From positions 186,001 to 250,000 of the forward strand of contig NJFT01000031.1 in assembly GCA_002221725.1 (NCBI GenBank): a stretch of DNA of 64,000 nucleotides, read 5' to 3'. Position 1 is the stretch's first letter. Every line of letters starts with the position of its first letter. This DNA comes from Scedosporium boydii. Taxonomy: Eukaryota > Ascomycota > Sordariomycetes > Microascales > Microascaceae. A program made the translations under genes and the position numbers. Positions 59,301-64,000 of the stretch are shown here, one piece after another. The notes under the pieces were generated by a model, which made no database searches, had not been told where the DNA came from, and saw only the letters and a program-made list of their open reading frames with translations.

Positions 59301-60841
59301 GTATATAGTCTATAATAAGGATTTATAATTAATAGTACTAGCTCCTAGCTATTAAGTTTTTTCTTCTAGTATAGGCTTAAACCTAGATTTCTTCTTATCT
59401 AGCCTTTTATATTCTAGCTTAAGCTTATACCTTATTTAGTATTCCCTTATATAATAGCTATAATATTTACATTTATAGTATTTCCCTACCTTTTCTTTAA
59501 GTTTTTAAAAGGTAGCCTATTTTATAGTACTAGTACTAAGTTCTATAGGTCCTATATAGGTTCTCTATATAATAGTCTTATAAGTAGTCTTTTTCTTAAT
59601 ATAAGATTATCCTTATCCTTATTTCTCTATATATTATTTATATTATTGATTATTAATCTATACTACTATAATAATATATTTAGACAGGTCTCTTAGTTAA
59701 TCTATTTTATATAGCTTATTCTTAACTTTATTTTTAAGTCTAATATAAAATCAGGCTATTAGAAGCTTATCTTCCTAATTAAAATAAGATACTATTTATT
59801 AAAACTTAGTAGTATATTAAAAAGTAGCTTCTTTTTAATATAGGTTCTTAAATTATCACTTATTAGCTTATTCTTTATCTAGGTTACTAAAAGCACCCTT
59901 TAAAGCTTACTTAAAGTCTTTATACTTTCTAAAAAGCTTCCTTATTTCTTTATTTTAGTTTCTACTTAATAAGTTTTCTAGAAAGTCCTTTATTTAGGGC
60001 TTAAACTAGGCTAGGGTATCTCTAGTAAGAAATATAGTAATAGTAAGTACCTAGTCCTCCTCCCTATTAAAGTTAAGATAATAGTATAGGAGATAGGCTC
60101 AGGCTTATATTAAGAATCCTTAAAGTATTCCTTTCCTCTTATTATAGGGTTTAGAAAGTAGGATCTTATATTAAAAGTAAATAACCTAATCCTTTAGCTA
60201 CTTAATATAGTTATTACTAGTAGATAGCTCATCTTTAAATTACTACTTCTTAGCCTTAAACTATTCTTTTTCTTTAATAAGAGCTATATAGGCCTTCTTT
60301 ATATCTTCTATAGAAGTAGTACTTTCCTTAGTAATTAATATATTACTTTATAGTTAGTATATTATTAGATAAGGTTACTTACTAAATAAAAGTAGTTAAT
60401 ATATTATAATCTTAATACTTTAGGTTTTAGCTAATTAATAGAATAAGTAAGTACTAGGATAGTAGGGCCCTGTTTAGAGATAAGTAAGGCAGTTAAGTAG
60501 TATTTATAATAATAGGTACTAAGAGTATATATATAAATATAAAGTATAGGTATTATTTATATTAACTACTAAAAAGTCTAGAAGATAATTAGACTAATAG
60601 GAAATATTATAGCTTTATATAGATACTTCTTCTATCTATTTTTTAATTCCTTATTATAGTCGATTAAGTCTTTACTTAATTACTTAGTTAATTCTTAGTT
60701 TAACTAGCTAGTTAGTTAGATAGTCATCTAATTAACTTATTAGACACTATACTACCTGATTTTATTACTAAGCTATTTTAATTCTACTATTCCTCGCTCA
60801 CCGCCCGGCTTATATAATATAGCCGCGGCTAGCTTATAATA
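53312..60841 (-). mobile_element. Gypsy-type chromovirus G4, RIP-degraded
   Basis: LTRs at 53312-53751 (3') and 60412-60841 (5') match those of G2. Flanks TAATT (53307-53311) and TAGTT (60842-60846) are a target duplication differing by one RIP-type change. Inserted in the pol region of G3. Contents parallel G2: antisense gene 53867-54463, pol about 54490-57900, gag about 59030-60340. More strongly mutated than G2. Confidence 0.8.
53867..54463 (+). pseudogene. Antisense accessory gene of G4
   Basis: Start codon now ATA. Same order as in G1 and G2: degraded Cys-rich part, then KAEEEVEKALEAFQATSSK-like segment and KKEKLYRKRALEVIKLKIE, stop TAA at 54461-54463. Third copy supporting conservation. 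Confidence 0.55.
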
Positions 60842-62380
60842 TAGTTTATATAAAATAGTAATAGCTTTATACTTTCTAATATATTAATATTATAAGCTCT
60901 TTATATTAAGAGTAATAGAGATATCTAGTTATCTTATTTTTAGTTAATATAGTATTATAGATATATTTTAAGTATCTAGTTTATTTACTTAACTTATCTT
61001 TATATTTCTAGGTAGTAGGCTATAAAGAGCTTATAGCTAATTTCTATTTTATTTAATAAGCTCTACTAGAAGTAAAAGATAAATACTTTACCTCTATTTA
61101 AGTTAATTGCTTTTAGTAGATTATAGTTAGCTACTATTATTTATAGAAATAGTTTAGTAAATTATAGTATCTTTATAGCTTTATTATAAAATATAAAGTA
61201 GATATATTTTATTAATCTATTAACTATTATTATAATATTATTATACTTTATTTTAGTAGCTAAGTTTTTAAACTTAAATAGTTTAATAATAAAATTAATA
61301 AGAATTTTTTATTATAATACTTTTAATATTAGTATAGGCTATAGCTTTCTATATAGTTTATATTATAATATTTTATTTTATATATAGTGCTTATATATTT
61401 TAATTAGGTATTTAAGGTTTTTAAAGCTATAATCTATTTAATAGTCTTTTTTAAAGCTTTTAAGTATTCTTTTAAAGCTTAAGTAACTATATAGAAGTAA
61501 TTTATATATTTTCTAGAAAATATAACTAGTAAAGTTACTAGTAATTATTAGTCTTCTATTTTAATATTATAGGCTATTTTATTTTCTTACGTTTAAGTAG
61601 TTTAATAGGTCCTCGTAGTATAGGGTCTTATAGTTTTTCTATTATTTTCTTATTTCTTTAAGTAGTTTCTAATTCTATTTAACTTAGTAGCTAGCTACTA
61701 CTTATTATAAGTTGCCTTTATTATCTTAGTATAGTATAGTTTATACTTTCTTAAGTATCTTCTAGAAATAATTAAAGTATTAACTAAAAGTATTTACCTT
61801 TCTATTTTCCTTTCTTTTAATATATATAATTTGAAAATTATATTCTAATAGTTCTTCTACTTATTAGACTTATTATTAGTTTAGTTTCTTAGTTATTATA
61901 AACACTATAAAGTTTTTATAGTCTAAGTAGATTATAATAAGATATTTAGTACTAACTAGGTAGTATCTCTACTCTTTAAATACTTTAATAATAGCTATAA
62001 GTTCTTTATTAAATATAGTATATTATAATATTAGACTACTAAGCTTCTTAGATATAAAAGCTATTAGTTAGACTTTATTATTTTTATTTTATTATCTAAG
62101 CTAGGCTTTAATACTATAATTTAAAATATCTATTTTAATTTTAAATAACTTTATAAAGTTAGTTTTAATAAGTACTAGTTATTTACTTACTACTTACTTA
62201 GCTTCTTAGAATACTTTCTATTTCTTAAGTCCCTATTTAAAAAGATATCCTTTTTTATTAAATTAGTAAAAACTTTAACTCTCCTATTATAATCTTTAAA
62301 AAATCTATAGTAAAAGTTAAAAAATCTAAGAAATCCTCTAACTTCTATAATATTAATAAGTACTAGCTAATCTAAAATAG

Positions 62381-62880
62381 TAAAACGGAGTAGTGCAGCC
62401 TACTTATACATTAAAAGAAAAAAAAATAGTTCAGTTAATAGTTTATAGTATTTCCTACAAGAAGCTACTACAGAACCCCTGACAGGAATGGATAGTTGTC
62501 AGAACTGTTGATTAATGGGAATAGAGCCAGATTAGAAAGAAGAAGGCTTCCAAATAGGGAGAGGTTGAAGAATTATGTCAGTGTCTAAAGGAGCACCCTG
62601 TGATATATATTAAGCTGGAACAAGCAGTAGGACGTTACTAATGATAAGGACTAGATAGAACTAGGTAAAAGAAGTTAATTAAATTAAAGAAAGAACTAAT
62701 AATGATAATAAAGAACTTAATAAAGATAATCTTCCTCTGTCTAATGAGAAGGAAGAAAAGAAAAGAAATAACTATGCTCTGCCCTCCTAGGTAAGGAAGA
62801 AAGTTCTTCCGCTACCGCTCTTCTACCTTATATGAAAACTGAACCCTCCTTATACTAGTTACCTTATTTCCTGTCTTAAT
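62381..62880 (+). mobile_element. TIR element copy B
   Basis: Begins TAAAACGGAGTAGTGCAGCC and is the reverse complement of copy A, with normal GC inside (CCTGACAGGAATGG, AGTAGGACGTTACTAATG). The match to copy A ends at about 62880 (CCTTATTTCCTGTCTTAAT), so the distal TIR is lost or replaced. Inserted at the truncated end of G3. Confidence 0.6.
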
Positions 62881-63052
62881 ATTATTAAAAATTACTAAAT
62901 ATACTATAGTTAGAAAAGTTACTTTTAAAAAATAAATACTATTTAAATTTTCTAAGCTTTTAGATATATTAAAAATAGATAATTTAAATAAAGATAATAA
63001 TAGATTATAGACTATATAGTAAATATCTTCTATAAGAGAAACTTATTATAAC

Positions 63053-64000
63053 TGTGCGTGGCCGGAAGAGAGGCTAGGTAGTTAGTAGTAATAGAAAAAG
63101 TTAAATTGTGAAACTGCAGTGAAACTATAGGAATAAGAGATCGCCCGTACAGGATCATGATAAGCTATAAGTAATCTAAAATATACAGGATTACAATAAG
63201 CTATAAGTAATCCAGGACGTACAGGATTACAATAAGCTATAAATGATTTAGGTTAAATAAGATTATAATAAGTTAAGGTAATTTAAGGAGAGTTTAGAAG
63301 AAAATGTTTATATAAACTATAGGTTCTACTATATATCTAGTTTATCTTTTAAGACTCTCTAGTAGTTAATATAAATAATAACTATAATTTATACTTATAT
63401 ATATACTTCTATTATATTATTATAAATACTACTTAATTACCTTATTTACTACTAATAGGCTCCTACAACTTTAATACTTACTATATTTACTTAATACTTA
63501 TTAATTAACTAGTTTCTTAGTATTAGAAATATAATATATTAACTACTTCTATTTAGTAAGTAACTTTATTAAGTAATATTAATATCTAAAAATTATAGCC
63601 TTAGCTTAAGAAAAGACTCCTCTTAAATTATATAATAAAGTTAAAATATAGAAAGTAACTATATTTACTATAGATACTAGTAAAAACTCTAGTAATAAAG
63701 AAGAAGATATTAATAATACTACTATTAAGTAATTTTAAAATACTATAGATAAATAGTAAACTAAATTAAAGGAAGTAGAAGAGTTTACTAGCTACTAATA
63801 TAAAAAGAATAGAGGATTTAATTAATACTTTAATAATATTAAGTAAGTAATCTAAGAAAATACTAATCTCTTAATTAAGTAATAAATTACCTAGCTAGAA
63901 TAGATAATCTAGTAGTTAAATACTAATATAGTAGCTTATAAAAGTAATATACTTTCTATAGTCCTTATATCTATAATATTTAAACTTAAGATTACTATAT
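63053..64000 (+). mobile_element. 5' end of Gypsy element G5, continuing beyond the window
   Basis: LTR 63053-63536 (484 bp) starts TGTGCGTGGCC and ends ATAATA. PBS TATTAACTACT (63537-63547) is the reverse complement of AGTAGTTAATA at 63361-63371. RIP-degraded gag follows from about 63600. Confidence 0.65.
63147..63289 (+). repeat. Tandem repeat of about 36 bp, four units, in the G5 LTR
   Basis: Units 63147-63182, 63183-63218, 63219-63254 and 63255-63289 share ACAGGATTACAATAAGCTAT; the fourth is degenerate and 35 bp. Located in U3, upstream of the TATATAAAC promoter-like motif. Confidence 0.75.

Larger units (their letters stand above)
44048..62380 (-). mobile_element. Old Gypsy element G3, split by G2 and G4
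   Basis: The 3' LTR is at 44048-44498 (451 bp, minus orientation). Antisense-gene remnant at about 44600-45194 resumes at 52706. Pol end (chromodomain, integrase C-terminus) is at 52740-53311, then integrase and RNase H at 60847-62380 after G4. Homology to G2 stops near the RT/RNase H border, where the TIR element B begins at 62381; no 5' LTR or gag is seen beyond. Heavily RIP-mutated. Confidence 0.65.

Noticed and set aside
1..64000. CRISPR arrays, operons, Shine-Dalgarno sites
   Set aside because: The window is fungal; the direct repeats found are LTRs or U3 tandem repeats, not CRISPR.

Overview
The window looks like filamentous ascomycete DNA (Pezizomycotina). Coding genes have short GT..AG introns of about 50-125 nt. 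The protein families are typical of these fungi: HET domain, NACHT/STAND, CorA-like with a GMF motif, HNH, PLL-type lectin, kinase-vWA. About half of the window is AT-rich repeat DNA in which CAG and TGG codons have become TAG and TpG/CpA steps are scarce. This is the footprint of repeat-induced point mutation (RIP).

Layout. Positions 1-22450 are gene-bearing: the end of a membrane protein; a small secreted Cys protein; a 58-aa hypothetical; a CorA-like two-TM protein (5262-7540); a kinase-vWA fusion (8612-11955); a frame-disrupted ankyrin gene (13228-14827); an HNH protein (16476-15386, minus); a beta-propeller lectin with two compensating frameshifts (18198-19243); the tail of a hypothetical gene (19752-20280); and a truncated cullin-1 paralogue (22449-20894, minus). 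Positions 22572-33177 are one pogo-type DNA transposon with TA target duplications. It is split by two TRIM-like mini LTR elements and by a 7.5 kb chromodomain Gypsy element (G1). Positions 34101-37237 hold a NACHT NLR-like gene broken by a 14-bp tandem duplication. Positions 39372-41270 hold a HET-domain gene in a normal-GC island between RIP-degraded LTR remnants. From about 41.3 kb to the end is a nest of Gypsy elements: an old element (G3) is interrupted by G2 (45195-52700, 439-bp LTRs, TTAAT duplication) and G4 (53312-60841). A further element (G5) starts at 63053 and runs off the window. Copies of a TIR element with ends of about 80 bp lie at 42034-42621 and 62381-62880.

The most notable system is in the Gypsy family. 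Between the end of pol and the 3' LTR, on the strand opposite gag-pol, G1, G2 and G4 all carry the same small gene: a Cys-rich (zinc-knuckle-like) N-terminal exon and an acidic coiled-coil exon ending in a conserved LLGSSS-type tail. The family also appears to self-prime: the 11 nt right after the 5' LTR are the exact reverse complement of an 11-nt stretch in the LTR, and the pair covaries between G1 and G2.

All identifications come from reading the sequence. No database search was possible. Exon joins were worked out from splice signals and reading frame.
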